DNA from: Pseudobdellovibrionaceae bacterium | GTDB taxonomy: Bacteria; Bdellovibrionota; Bdellovibrionia; Bdellovibrionales; UBA1609 | NCBI GenBank assembly: GCA_018663505.1 | Contig: JABJQG010000013.1 | Span: forward strand, 62,001-126,000 | DNA length: 64,000 nucleotides | Direction of reading: 5' to 3' | Shown: positions 36,006 to 45,340 of the stretch, in pieces | Layout of the letters: each line of letters opens with the position of its first letter | How positions within the stretch are numbered: position 1 is the first letter of the stretch | Notes under the pieces: generated by a model | Database searches by the model: none | Seen by the model: only the letters and a program-made list of their open reading frames with translations | Told to the model about the DNA's origin: nothing | Translations under genes and position numbers: made by a program

Positions 36006-36919
36006 GAAAGGCACTAGGAACTATTGCCATCGTATTTTTTTTAATATTTGGCTTAACGGTCATTATATCCATAAGCGGTGTGGTTAGTATACTGGCACCC
36101 GAAACAGCCTCTTTAAATAAAGAGGCTGTTTTGTTTTTAAAACTTGATGGAGTTATCATCGATGGAGAGAAAATTTTAGAAGATATAAAAACATACGCGA
36201 AAGAAGATAAAATCAAAGCTGTTTTGGTTCAGATCAACTCTCCTGGTGGAGTCGTTGGCCCAAGTCAAGAAATCTACGAAGAGTTAAAGCGTGTACGTAA
36301 AGAACTAGAAAAGCCAGTTGTAGTGTCATGTAATGCGGTAACTGCAAGTGGTGGTTATTATGTGGCTGTAGCGGCCGATAAAATAATTACCAACCCAGGT
36401 ACTATAATGGGCTCTATCGGTGTGATTATGGAGTTTGCTAATCTTGAAGGTGTCTATGATTGGGCAAAAGTGAAAAGATTTACGATTAATACTGGGGCTT
36501 ATAAAGATTCTGGTAGTAGTTACAGAAATATGAGAGACGACGAGAAAAACCTGTTTCAGAGTATGTTGAATGAAGTTCATGTGCAGTTTAAAAAGGCAGT
36601 AGCTGAGGGTCGAAAATTACCTATGAGTCGAGTTGTACCTTATGCTGATGGTAGAGTATTTACTGGAGAGATGGCTGTTAAATTAGGCTTTGCGGACCAA
36701 GTTGGGACTCTAGAAGATGCAAGAAGGATTGCTGGAGAATTAGCTGGTCTTGGAGAAGATCCAATGATGTTTTCACCGCCTAAAGAGCGCCCAAGTCTTT
36801 CTGAAATACTTTCTGAGGTGCGTGCCCCGAATCTTATTCAAGAACTTAAGAACAGCTTATACTCTTCTAGCTTGCTAGGTATCCCACTTTATCTTATGCC
36901 AGGAACATCAGTAAGATGA
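36002..36919 (+). CDS. sppA: Signal peptide peptidase SppA
   Basis: This is a membrane-bound Ser/Lys protease that degrades cleaved signal peptides. The product is 305 residues, the short single-domain form. It has an N-terminal membrane anchor (about residues 6-30), the oxyanion motif INSPGG (about 78-83), nucleophile Ser in TASGGYYVA (about 115-123), GSIGVI, and general-base Lys in TGAYKDSGS (about 163-171). It overlaps both rpsA and the next gene by four bases, implying a coupled operon. Confidence 0.92.
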   Translation: MRKALGTIAIVFFLIFGLTVIISISGVVSILAPETASLNKEAVLFLKLDGVIIDGEKILEDIKTYAKEDKIKAVLVQINSPGGVVGPSQEIYEELKRVRKELEKPVVVSCNAVTASGGYYVAVAADKIITNPGTIMGSIGVIMEFANLEGVYDWAKVKRFTINTGAYKDSGSSYRNMRDDEKNLFQSMLNEVHVQFKKAVAEGRKLPMSRVVPYADGRVFTGEMAVKLGFADQVGTLEDARRIAGELAGLGEDPMMFSPPKERPSLSEILSEVRAPNLIQELKNSLYSSSLLGIPLYLMPGTSVR

Positions 36920-37356
36920 CTTTTACTTTGCCAAATTTCCACTTTGATTACCATTTAGATCATATTGGAATAGCTGTTAACTCCTTAGAAGAAGGAGCTC
37001 AATTTTACAGATTTCTTGGTATGAAAGATATGCTCATTGAAGAGGTTGCTTCAGAAAAGGTGAGAGTAGGATTTATTGATTTTAATGGAGATAAGACCAC
37101 TCGTATTGAACTTTTAGAAGCTACAGATGATTCAAGTCCAATTGCTCAGTTTATAAAAAAACGGGGAGTGGGTATTCATCATATTTGCTTAAGAGTGAAA
37201 TCATTAGTTGAAATTTTAAAGCAACTTAAAGATGATAATATAAGACTTATTCATGAAACTCCCAAGATAGGGGCACATAACTGTATGATTGCATTTATTC
37301 ACCCATCTAGTTGTGGAGGGGTTTTAGTGGAGCTTTCTGAAAAGATGGAAAGCTAA
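36916..37356 (+). CDS. mce: VOC-family protein, likely methylmalonyl-CoA epimerase
   Basis: Methylmalonyl-CoA epimerase converts the (S) to the (R) form in propionate metabolism. The product is 146 residues with two betaalphabeta VOC motifs. Metal ligands can be assigned: His in YHLDHIGIAV (about residue 16), the Glu of TRIELLE, His in VGIHHICLRV (about 86-95) and the Glu in VLVELSEK at the C-terminus. The spacing and C-terminal VLVEL are typical of this epimerase, less so of glyoxalase I. No mutase gene is in the window. The start overlaps sppA. Confidence 0.83.
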   Translation: MTFTLPNFHFDYHLDHIGIAVNSLEEGAQFYRFLGMKDMLIEEVASEKVRVGFIDFNGDKTTRIELLEATDDSSPIAQFIKKRGVGIHHICLRVKSLVEILKQLKDDNIRLIHETPKIGAHNCMIAFIHPSSCGGVLVELSEKMES

Positions 37357-37392
37357 GTTGGTAGATTAGATTTTTTATAGAAAGGGGTTCTT

Positions 37393-38151
37393 TTGCGAGG
37401 CCAAGTTCAATTTTCAGTGCCATTTAGTCCGGTAGTTAAAAAACTGGTTATTATTAACGTAGCTGTTTGGATAGGGTTGATACTTATCTTACAACAGTTA
37501 GTTTTAGATAAACCTTTGGTGTTTGCTTGGTTTAGTTTGATTCCAAGTAAGGCCATGGGTGATTTTTTTATATGGCAACCCTTCACCTATATGTTTCTTC
37601 ATTCACCTAACAGTGTATTTCATATTTTATTTAATATGTTGTTGTTATGGATGTTTGGCTCTGAGCTGGAGCAACGTTGGGGCAGCCAGTTTTTTCTTAT
37701 TTATTATTTAGTCTGCGGTGTGGGTGCCGGAATACTATATATGTTTGCTATTTACATTTATTACTTTATCTCAGGTGATGTCTCTCCTTTATTTACACCT
37801 GTTGTTGGGGCTTCGGGAGCTGTTTTTGGGCTACTGCTCGCTTATGGCATGGTCTTTGGCGAACGTATGGTGTATTTCATGATGCTTTTTCCAATGAAAG
37901 CCAAGTTTTTTGTAATGATTATAGGGGGCGTAGAACTGGTCACCCTGTTGAGTAGTGGAGTAAAGGGTGAGGTTGCAAATTTAGCACATTTGGGAGGTTT
38001 AATTTCTGGTTTTATCTTCCTTTACACCTGGGTGAGATTTAAAAATAAACTGATTAAAAACTTCACAAAGAAACGTGGACGCAAATTAAAATTAGTGGTA
38101 AATAATGATGAAGATGAGTCCAAAGATGATGGGCCAAAATATTGGAATTAG
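37393..38151 (+). CDS. Rhomboid-family intramembrane serine protease
   Basis: The 252-residue product has about six membrane segments. The catalytic Ser lies in VGASGAVFGLLLAYG (about residues 138-152) and the partner His in NLAHLGGLISGF (about 195-206). The HN residues that form the oxyanion site are seen in the early loop FLHSPNSVFHILFNM. The TTG start at 37393 has AGGGG about 6 bases upstream. A basic, Asp/Glu-rich cytoplasmic tail follows the last membrane segment. The gene is 36 bases after the epimerase and 18 before a small protein with a strong ribosome site. Confidence 0.9.
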   Translation: MRGQVQFSVPFSPVVKKLVIINVAVWIGLILILQQLVLDKPLVFAWFSLIPSKAMGDFFIWQPFTYMFLHSPNSVFHILFNMLLLWMFGSELEQRWGSQFFLIYYLVCGVGAGILYMFAIYIYYFISGDVSPLFTPVVGASGAVFGLLLAYGMVFGERMVYFMMLFPMKAKFFVMIIGGVELVTLLSSGVKGEVANLAHLGGLISGFIFLYTWVRFKNKLIKNFTKKRGRKLKLVVNNDEDESKDDGPKYWN

Positions 38152-38169
38152 AACCTCAAGGAGGTCGTA

Positions 38170-38397
38170 GTGAGTTTAGCTAGTGATTTGAAAAATAAGA
38201 GATTTGATAAGAGATTAGTGGATTGGAATTTAAAAAATAACGTGATCACTCAGGCCGAATACGACCAAATGATGTCATCACTTTCTGATGAAACGGACAA
38301 TGCCACTACTGTTGAGCTATCAAATATGGAAGAGCATGCAGTTGTTGAAAATAATGACATAGAAGTAGTGAGTAATGATGGCGGTTTTCTTCAGTAG
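38170..38397 (+). CDS. Small acidic protein of unknown function
   Basis: The 75-residue product starts at a GTG with AAGGAGG 5 bases upstream, the best ribosome site in this stretch. The first 40 residues are a charged likely helix (SDLKNKRFDKRLVDWNLKN, then AEYDQMMSSL) and the rest is acidic and low in hydrophobic residues. There is no membrane segment, metal site or known motif. It is the last gene before a strong terminator and is probably made with the rhomboid protease. The name-level function is unknown. Confidence 0.65.
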   Translation: MSLASDLKNKRFDKRLVDWNLKNNVITQAEYDQMMSSLSDETDNATTVELSNMEEHAVVENNDIEVVSNDGGFLQ

Positions 38398-38420
38398 TAA
38401 GCACATTTATTCATCAAGTA

Positions 38421-38455
38421 AAAAAAGGCAATTCATATGAATTGCCTTTTTTATT
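38421..38455 (+). terminator. Rho-independent terminator after the rpsA-rhomboid operon
   Basis: AAAAGGCAATTC, a four-base ATAT loop and GAATTGCCTTTTTT form a strong stem with a terminal T run. It closes the plus-strand operon 24 bases after the small protein and, as its arms are A/T flanked on both sides, could also act on the minus strand. Confidence 0.9.
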
Positions 38456-38613
38456 ATTCAATAGATGATTTCTGGATATTAGATCTTCTTTTAAGAAATT
38501 CCTTGAGTTTTGTTACAACCTTTTAAAGCGGCAGGTCTTATTTTTTATCAACTACCTATGAGCTAGTAGCCGATAAGTTCATTTAAAAATCTAGGATGTG
38601 AGTAATAAACTAG

Positions 38614-39744
38614 TTAGAAAGAGTTTTGGGCTGAAGAGCTTACGTCTTCAGTGTTAACAAGGCTGCCAGCAGCTCCATTTTGTGGAAGAGTTTGGGTGGA
38701 GGAGGGTGTGTCTTGAGGTAGAGGTTGAGCAGGGGTCCATGTTTCATTTAAAATGCTATACATGTTTCCATCTTTTTTTAGATGAAGTATTTTTTGCCCA
38801 AAATCTTTGATTTTGTCGGATTGATAATTTTGGATAAAAGATACAGAGGTGTGGTCTTTGTGAATAAATATTATAGGTTCGTCTGCCTGAACCGAGATAA
38901 AGTTATACTTTTCATTGAGTATAGTTTTGTAGCTTCTCCATTGTCTTTTATTCATTTTCTTTTGCAGGGACTTAAAGTCGTCACTATAGAAACTCATGTA
39001 TTCATCAATATTTTTATTACTCCAGCTGTTTGTCCAACTTGAAAGCCAATGATTAAAGTTGTCTCTAGATTTTATAAAATCATCTTTTGAGAGATAACTA
39101 ATGCTATTTTCAATAATGATGGGGGTTCGTTTTAGCTTGATATGACTTTTTAAGTAATCAATCACTTCATTTCTAACTACAACACAGCCTCTTGAACCTC
39201 TATAAAGTGTTTTAGTTTTAGGAATAGAGTGGAGCCAAATACCAGATCCTGTTTTCTTTTCTTTTTTGTCAAAGTAATTTGGGTAGTTTGTAGTAAAGGC
39301 TCTTTTGCCATACATATCATAGTTTAATTGATTGCCTTGGTACATTTCTTGGAAAAAATAAATACCCTCAGGAGTTCTTAGATCTCCTAATCGAATCTTA
39401 TCTCCCTCTTTTCTTCCATGGTCAGATGGGAAAGAGTTAATATGTGTGGGAACCCCGTTTTCATCAGCAATCCAAAGACTTAAAGTTCTTTTTTGCTTAT
39501 CTACCATTATCGCACTTTTTGAAAAATATTTGCCTTTTCCAAGTTGAATAAGATTTGAGGGTATCATCTGATTTGGTGGTAAAATAGGCTTGGGTGGTGG
39601 TAGTTTTGCTTTCTCTTCTTTACTTAGCTTTGTGGGTGAAACAACTGGAGCTTTAGTTAGAGTATCAGTTTCCGACTCAAAAGTTTGAGCAAACAGAGCT
39701 CTTGTATATATCGTAGTAATAAATAGTATAATAATAAACTTCAA
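38614..39744 (-). CDS. L,D-transpeptidase-family protein with extra C-terminal domain
   Basis: This is a YkuD-fold peptidoglycan enzyme expected in the periplasm. The 376-residue product has a signal peptide ending ALFAQ (about residues 1-20), a Pro-rich linker (48-60) and the catalytic domain with His172 in GIWLHS and Cys187 in SRGC. The substrate could be cross-linking or removal of the terminal D-alanine. Residues after about 225 (NHWLSSWTNSWSNKNIDEYMSFYSDDF is the opening, cited here by its parts NHWLSSW and YMSFYSDDF) resemble the NTF2-like domain of Helicobacter Csd6 and Campylobacter Pgp2, which trim peptidoglycan peptides and control cell shape. A Gln/Ser/Pro-rich tail ends the protein. 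Confidence 0.85.
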   Translation of the reverse strand: MKFIIILFITTIYTRALFAQTFESETDTLTKAPVVSPTKLSKEEKAKLPPPKPILPPNQMIPSNLIQLGKGKYFSKSAIMVDKQKRTLSLWIADENGVPTHINSFPSDHGRKEGDKIRLGDLRTPEGIYFFQEMYQGNQLNYDMYGKRAFTTNYPNYFDKKEKKTGSGIWLHSIPKTKTLYRGSRGCVVVRNEVIDYLKSHIKLKRTPIIIENSISYLSKDDFIKSRDNFNHWLSSWTNSWSNKNIDEYMSFYSDDFKSLQKKMNKRQWRSYKTILNEKYNFISVQADEPIIFIHKDHTSVSFIQNYQSDKIKDFGQKILHLKKDGNMYSILNETWTPAQPLPQDTPSSTQTLPQNGAAGSLVNTEDVSSSAQNSF

Positions 39745-40188
39745 TTTTACCTCTTTAAACTATTGATGTTACACACTAACTTATCGGTAAATAATCCCTA
39801 CAAATTAAGTCAAAATGTGAGTAAATATAAACCTATACTAGATCTCATTACAGTAAATCATTGAATTTTTGTCAACATAGGTCATAAATAATAGTGTTTC
39901 ATCTAGTTAATATGCTTAGGTAATGCCTAAAATATTCACAAATTACTGAAAATTCAGTTTGAGTTTGCTTGGTGCTTCTAGCAATGGCTTTCAGAGGTGT
40001 GGGGTACTTGTTAAGCTTCGGGCTTCTGAATCCATGCCAGAGGGCTGGGTATCATATTATTTTTGCAAAGGGGCTCTTTTAATCTTTGTCATATAGAAAT
40101 CAACTAGCCGGTTGTATTTATTTGCTTAGGAATGTTTAAAAATGAGACGAATTTATTGTACATTATAGATACTTAATATGATTTTGTG

Positions 40189-40398
40189 GTAACGTCACAA
40201 AGTCCTCGGATATTATAAGGCAAAATTTATGGGTCGTTGATTCGGCTGAAATAGGTTTTGTTTATTGATCTCACTAATTACGCAGTAATTAGTGAGAAGA
40301 AGAGGCTGGTATTTGTTATGATCAAGGGCCATTTTTTCTTCAGCCGAATCAAAGCCCCAGGTATTCATTCATAATATCCGAAGACTTTTTGACGTTAC
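40189..40398. repeat. Nested quasi-palindrome upstream of the nitrate island
   Basis: Three levels of inverted repeat share one centre region. The outer arms 40189-40216 and 40371-40398 pair at 26 of 28 positions and include TCGGATATTAT. The middle arms GATTCGGCTGAA (40239-40250) and TTCAGCCGAATC (40339-40350) are perfect. The inner hairpin is CTCACTAATTAC, GCA, GTAATTAGTGAG (40270-40296). The outer motif recurs at 60179-60230, and the inner hairpin resembles that at 60333-60360. Confidence 0.75.
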
Positions 40399-40522
40399 AG
40401 ATTTTGTCTAGCTTACGACTTAGAGTTCAAATTTTATTTAAATATAGACTGATAGCGAGGGGTTTGTTGTTCAATATTAACTTATGAATCCGTAATATAA
40501 AATTAATACAACTAGTTTAAAA

Positions 40523-40536
40523 ATGATACTTGTCAT
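40523..40536. promoter_or_regulatory. Candidate FNR/CRP-family operator
   Basis: ATGAT-ACTT-GTCAT has the half-site geometry of the FNR/DNR family (TTGAT-N4-ATCAA) and is part of an 18-base palindrome AAATGA-N6-TCATTT (40521-40538). It is 229 bases upstream of the cytochrome c gene that opens the nitrate island. The outer bases differ from consensus, so it could bind another CRP-family regulator or none. Confidence 0.35.
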
Positions 40537-40764
40537 TTAAAATGTATAACAAAGTCATAGATGCAAATAGATATTACTTTAATATCTTCATATTAGGAGA
40601 TTTCTTTGATGAGTAGTTTGCCGGTGGCATTTTTTATTTTTTACAGATACTAAAGTAAGTAGGCCCTCAGTATAGCAAAGATGAGAAAGCTTTTTTGACA
40701 ACAATACGTCTTACAGATTTATAGGTGTGGATTTCACTTCATATTCTTTGAAAGGTTACGAATT

Positions 40765-41637
40765 ATGAAAATTGCGTTCTTAAAAAAAAGAGTGATTCTC
40801 TTTAGCATACTCACTATGACTATGCTATCTTGGCAGACACAGGCTGGACCTGGGGAGAATAATTTTAAAACAGCATGTTCTTCTTGTCATACTATTGGTG
40901 GTGGGAAGTTGGTAGGGCCGGATCTTGCCGGAGTGAGTGAAAGGCGTTCTGAGGAATGGTTAATAAAATTTATTAAATCATCTCAAAGCCTAATCAAAAG
41001 TGGTGATGCTGAGGCAATTGCTGTTTTTAAAAAATTTTTTAAAATCCCCATGCCAGATCAACCATTTTCTAATTCTGAAATTAAAGATATTATAAGTTAT
41101 ATAGGTGGAGCCAGTACGCAGACTGCTGACGCAGCGGCGGCTACAACCAGTGATGAAGCAATAGTCGCAGCTGAGCCAAGTGCTATTGATGTGGCTTTGG
41201 GTGCAGACCTTTTTCAAGGTACAGTGAGGCTTAAAAATGGCGGAGCTGCATGTAATTCTTGTCATGATGTTAAAAACGATGCGGTTATTGGCGGAGGAAT
41301 ACTGGCAAAGGATTTAACTTCTACATTTTCAAATATGGGAGCAGCGGGGATCACATCCATTATTGGAACACCCCCTTTTCCAGTAATGGAAGCCGCGTAT
41401 AAAGATAAAGAAATCACAAAAGATGAAGTTAGAGTACTGGCTGCTTTTTTGCAGCATGCCCATAGTAAAAAAGCTAATCAACAATCACGAGACTATGGCC
41501 TTGTATTAATTGTGGCAGGGATAATAGGCACTATAGTTCTTCTGGGGCTATATTCTTTTCTTTGGTCTGGCCGTAAAAAAGAACCTGTAAATCAAGCTAT
41601 TTTTGCAAGACAAAAAATTGTGTCCACCGACGAATAG
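40765..41637 (+). CDS. Membrane-anchored diheme cytochrome c of the nitrate island
   Basis: The 290-residue product has a signal peptide (cleavage near residue 27, TQAG), two heme-binding sites, CSSCH (38-42) and CNSCH (163-167), an Ala-rich linker between the two domains (about 120-140) and a C-terminal membrane segment (about 244-265) that leaves a short cytoplasmic tail. It lies 65 bases upstream of narG. Similar cytochromes accompany NarGHI in some bacteria (the NarC-type arrangement of Thermus), where they connect quinone or other donors with the reductase. Here that role is inferred from context. Confidence 0.85.
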   Translation: MKIAFLKKRVILFSILTMTMLSWQTQAGPGENNFKTACSSCHTIGGGKLVGPDLAGVSERRSEEWLIKFIKSSQSLIKSGDAEAIAVFKKFFKIPMPDQPFSNSEIKDIISYIGGASTQTADAAAATTSDEAIVAAEPSAIDVALGADLFQGTVRLKNGGAACNSCHDVKNDAVIGGGILAKDLTSTFSNMGAAGITSIIGTPPFPVMEAAYKDKEITKDEVRVLAAFLQHAHSKKANQQSRDYGLVLIVAGIIGTIVLLGLYSFLWSGRKKEPVNQAIFARQKIVSTDE

Positions 41638-41702
41638 GTGACCCTCGTTTTTAGTTATTATGTGAGTAAATTTTTAACGAAAAAAATAGGATAGGATAAG
41701 TT

Positions 41703-44700
41703 ATGAGTTGGATTAAAGATGTTATTTCACCAGAGACTCGTCAGTGGGAAGAATTTTATCGAAACCGCTTTCAGCACGACAAAATTATTAGAAGCACACA
41801 TGGTGTAAACTGCACAGGTGGTTGTTCTTGGCAAATACATGTTAAAGATGGCATAGTTGTTTGGGAAACTCAGCAACTGGATTATCCATTATTAGAAGAC
41901 AGTCTTCCTCCCTATGAGCCTAGAGGCTGCCAACGTGGGATCTCTTATTCGTGGTACCTTTATAGTCCCTTAAGAATTAAATATCCTTTGGTGCGTGGAG
42001 CTCTCATTGATGCTTTTCGAAAAGAAAAAGAAAAGGCAGGGGATCCTTTAACGGCTTGGGCTAGCTTACAGGCCGATAAAAATGCACGAAAAGCCTATCA
42101 AAAAGCCAGAGGAAAAGGTGGATTTAGACGTGCTACCTGGGATGAAGTTTTAGAAATTATGGCTGTAGCAAATATTTATACGGCAAAAAAACATGGTCCA
42201 GATCGAGTCATTGGTTTTTCTCCAATACCAGCTATGTCCATGATGAGTTACGCAGCTGGCGGACGATTTCTGCAACTTTTTGGTGGCGTGAACTTAAGTT
42301 TTTATGATTGGTATTGTGATTTACCCACAGCTTTTCCAGAAATTTGGGGCGAGCAAACAGATGTGGCTGAAAGTGCTGATTGGTACAACTCTAAAATGAT
42401 TGCAGATATGGGTGCAAACTTAAATATGACACGAACTCCTGATTGTCACTTTTTTGCAGAGTCTAGGCACAATGGTACAAAGGCTGTTGTTTTTTCCCCA
42501 GATTTTTCTCAAGTTTCTAAGTATGCGGATCAGTGGGTTCCTTTGCATGCAGGGAGTGACGGAGCTTTATGGATGGCCATAACTCATGTTATTCTAAAGG
42601 AATTTCATTATGATAAGAAGACTCCTTATTTTATAGATTATGCAAAAAAATATACAGACAGTGGCTTTTTAGTAAAACTTGAAAAGCAAGGCGATCACTA
42701 TAAACCAGGCCAACTTCTTCGTGCCAAGGAACTTGCTGACTTTAAAGATATTAGCAATGGGGATTGGAAGTTTATCAGTTATGATAACAACGGAAAGCGT
42801 TTTGTAGTTCCAAAAGGAACAATGGGACAGCGTTGGGATAAAACACAAGGGCATTGGAATTTAAAACTTGAGCATGCTGTTGACGATAGTCCTTATGATC
42901 CAAGCCTTACATTTTTAGATGATTCTGATGAAATATTACAAACAGAATTTATTGAATATGGTTTAGATATAAATGTTAAAAGAGGAGTGCCAGTTAAAAA
43001 AGTGCGTTCGGCTTCGGGTGAAGAAGTTGCAGTGACCACTGTTTATGATTTGATGATGGCTCAATATGGTGTGAATCGTGGTTTGGTAGGCGCTTACCCT
43101 AAAGATTATACAGATATGGATGCGGCCTATACACCAGCTTGGCAAGAAGTCTTCACTGGTGTGGATTCTAAAACTATTCTTCAATTTGCTAGAGAGTGGG
43201 CCAGCACAGCTGAAGCTACTGAAGGCAAATGTATGATTATTGTTGGTGCGGGTATTAACCACTGGTATCATGCAAATTTAATGTATCGCGCTGGTGCTAT
43301 GGCACTTATGTTTTGTGGGTGTGTGGGTAAAAACGGAGGTGGTTTAAATCACTATGTAGGTCAAGAAAAATTAGCGCCTACAGATTCTTGGGCCAGTATA
43401 GCTTTTGGTAAAGACTGGCACAACGCTGTTCGTTTACAGCAAGCTCCTATTTGGCATTATATTAATACATGTCAATATCGTTACGATGGTCAGTATTCTA
43501 AATACAACACAGTTCCAGATAATAAAATGACCAAGGAACACACGGCAGATACTATTCTTAAATCAGTTAGAAATGGCTGGATGCCTTTCTACCCTCAGTT
43601 TAAGCAAAACACTCTTGATCTATGTAAAGAGGCCCAATCAAATGGCGCAAAAGATGATGAGGGTATAAAAAGTTATGTTCTTGAAAAACTGAAATCAAAA
43701 AAATTAGAATATTCGGTAGCGGACCCAGAATGCCCAGATAACTTTCCAAGAGTTTGGTATATTTGGAGAGGAAACGCCATTGTTGGAAGTATGAAAGGCA
43801 CGGAATATTGCTTGAAACATTATTTAGGAACACATAATAATGTTATAAGTAAGGACTCAGAACGAAAAACTGAGGATGTTAAGTGGCATGAGGTGGCCCC
43901 AACTGGGAAGATGGATCTTGTTGTTGATCTGAATTTCAGAATGGATTCCTCAGCACTGTATTCAGACATTGTTCTGCCAGCAGCCTCTTGGTATGAAAAA
44001 GCGGATATGAACAGTACTGATATGCACTCTTTTATTCATCCACTTTCAGAAGCTATTCCGCCAGTTTGGGAGGCAAAAACGGATTGGAATATTTTTAGAG
44101 ATTTAGCAAAAGCAACAAGTGAAGTGGCCAAAGAACATCTTGCTGAGCCACAAACAGATATTATTACAGCTCCTTTATCGCATGATACTGCGGATGAAAT
44201 ATCTCAACCCCATATTCAAGATTGGTACAAGGGTGAGTGTGAAGCTATTCCGGGAAAAACCATGCATAAGATGGCTATTGTTGAGCGGGATTATACAAAA
44301 ATTTACGAAAAATTTATTACCTTAGGGGATAACATTCGTAAAAAAGGTTTAGGTGGTCATGGTAACCACTATATGTGTGATGACGAATATGATCATATGA
44401 TAGAATCCAATCACTTTCCCACTCGAGATATGGATGGGAAAACATATCCATCTTTAGAAGAAGCTGAATCGGCGATTAATGCTGTTTTACATTTATCCAC
44501 TTTAACTAACGGAAAGTTAAATGTAAGAGCCTATGAAAATATGGAGAAAAAAACAGGATTAGATCTTGTTGATCTGGCTAAAGGTAGCGAGGACGTAAGG
44601 ATTCGTTATGCCGATTTACAATCTCAGCCAAGGCGCTATAACACTTCACCAGTATGGTCAGGGTTAATGAACAACGGTCGTGCTTACTCAGCTTTTACTT

Positions 44701-45320
44701 ATAATGTAGAGAAGTTAGTTCCTTGGAGAACATTGACTGGTCGACAAAGTTTTTACTTAGACCACGATATGTATATCGCCTATGGGGAACATTTACCAAC
44801 TTATAAGCCAGCACCAAAACCAGAGCTTTATGGTGATTTAAAAGAAACTTTGAAAGATGGTAAAGCTTTAGTCTTAAATTACCTAACTCCTCATGGGAAG
44901 TGGCATATTCACTCTACCTATATGGAAAATCTTCGTATGTTAACACTTTCTCGGGGTTGCGAACCTTGTTGGATGAGTGAAGTGGATGCTGAAAAGTTAG
45001 ATATAAAAGATAACGACTGGGTGGAAGTTCATAATGATCATGGAGTTTATTGTACAAGAGCTTGTGTGAGTGCACGAATTCCAAGGGGTGTGTGTATTGT
45101 TTATCATACGGTGGAAAGAACAACGGGAATTCCTAAGTCACAGATTCGTGGAAATAAACGTGCTGGTGGGAATAATAGTATTACCAGAATTCACCTTAAG
45201 CCAAATTTTTTAGCTGGTGGCTATGGTCAGTTTTCATATCATTTTAATTACTGGGGCCCAATTGCTCCAAATAGAGATACACATGTAACAATTACTAAAA
45301 TGGACAAAGTGGTTTTTTAA
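41703..45320 (+). CDS. narG: Respiratory nitrate reductase alpha subunit
   Basis: NarG is the molybdenum subunit that reduces nitrate to nitrite. The product is 1205 residues, near the family norm. The FS0 iron-sulfur ligands are His33, Cys37, Cys41 and Cys76 in the NarG pattern HxxxCxxxC and GCQRG. The active-site Asp lies in YDWYCDLP (about residues 204-211), and the cofactor-binding stretches WNSKMI-type (ADWYNSKMI) and [14 protein letters not shown] follow. There is no twin-arginine signal peptide, so the active site should face the cytoplasm. It leads narGHJI with short gaps. Confidence 0.97.
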   Translation: MSWIKDVISPETRQWEEFYRNRFQHDKIIRSTHGVNCTGGCSWQIHVKDGIVVWETQQLDYPLLEDSLPPYEPRGCQRGISYSWYLYSPLRIKYPLVRGALIDAFRKEKEKAGDPLTAWASLQADKNARKAYQKARGKGGFRRATWDEVLEIMAVANIYTAKKHGPDRVIGFSPIPAMSMMSYAAGGRFLQLFGGVNLSFYDWYCDLPTAFPEIWGEQTDVAESADWYNSKMIADMGANLNMTRTPDCHFFAESRHNGTKAVVFSPDFSQVSKYADQWVPLHAGSDGALWMAITHVILKEFHYDKKTPYFIDYAKKYTDSGFLVKLEKQGDHYKPGQLLRAKELADFKDISNGDWKFISYDNNGKRFVVPKGTMGQRWDKTQGHWNLKLEHAVDDSPYDPSLTFLDDSDEILQTEFIEYGLDINVKRGVPVKKVRSASGEEVAVTTVYDLMMAQYGVNRGLVGAYPKDYTDMDAAYTPAWQEVFTGVDSKTILQFAREWASTAEATEGKCMIIVGAGINHWYHANLMYRAGAMALMFCGCVGKNGGGLNHYVGQEKLAPTDSWASIAFGKDWHNAVRLQQAPIWHYINTCQYRYDGQYSKYNTVPDNKMTKEHTADTILKSVRNGWMPFYPQFKQNTLDLCKEAQSNGAKDDEGIKSYVLEKLKSKKLEYSVADPECPDNFPRVWYIWRGNAIVGSMKGTEYCLKHYLGTHNNVISKDSERKTEDVKWHEVAPTGKMDLVVDLNFRMDSSALYSDIVLPAASWYEKADMNSTDMHSFIHPLSEAIPPVWEAKTDWNIFRDLAKATSEVAKEHLAEPQTDIITAPLSHDTADEISQPHIQDWYKGECEAIPGKTMHKMAIVERDYTKIYEKFITLGDNIRKKGLGGHGNHYMCDDEYDHMIESNHFPTRDMDGKTYPSLEEAESAINAVLHLSTLTNGKLNVRAYENMEKKTGLDLVDLAKGSEDVRIRYADLQSQPRRYNTSPVWSGLMNNGRAYSAFTYNVEKLVPWRTLTGRQSFYLDHDMYIAYGEHLPTYKPAPKPELYGDLKETLKDGKALVLNYLTPHGKWHIHSTYMENLRMLTLSRGCEPCWMSEVDAEKLDIKDNDWVEVHNDHGVYCTRACVSARIPRGVCIVYHTVERTTGIPKSQIRGNKRAGGNNSITRIHLKPNFLAGGYGQFSYHFNYWGPIAPNRDTHVTITKMDKVVF

Positions 45321-45340
45321 GACCAAGGTAAGGATAAAAA

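Larger units (their letters stand above)
39745..40764. other. Gene-free kilobase between the L,D-transpeptidase and the nitrate island
   Basis: No convincing gene of normal size is present. It contains the divergent start regions of both flanking genes, a nested quasi-palindrome (40189-40398), an FNR/CRP-geometry palindrome (40523-40536) and a 14-codon open frame with a good ribosome site (40609-40653). The stretch 39745-40180 shows nothing that I can name. Confidence 0.6.

Noticed and set aside
39862-39876. FNR site TTGA-N7-TCAA near the L,D-transpeptidase start.
   Set aside because: The spacing is seven rather than six bases, so the half-sites would not be in register.
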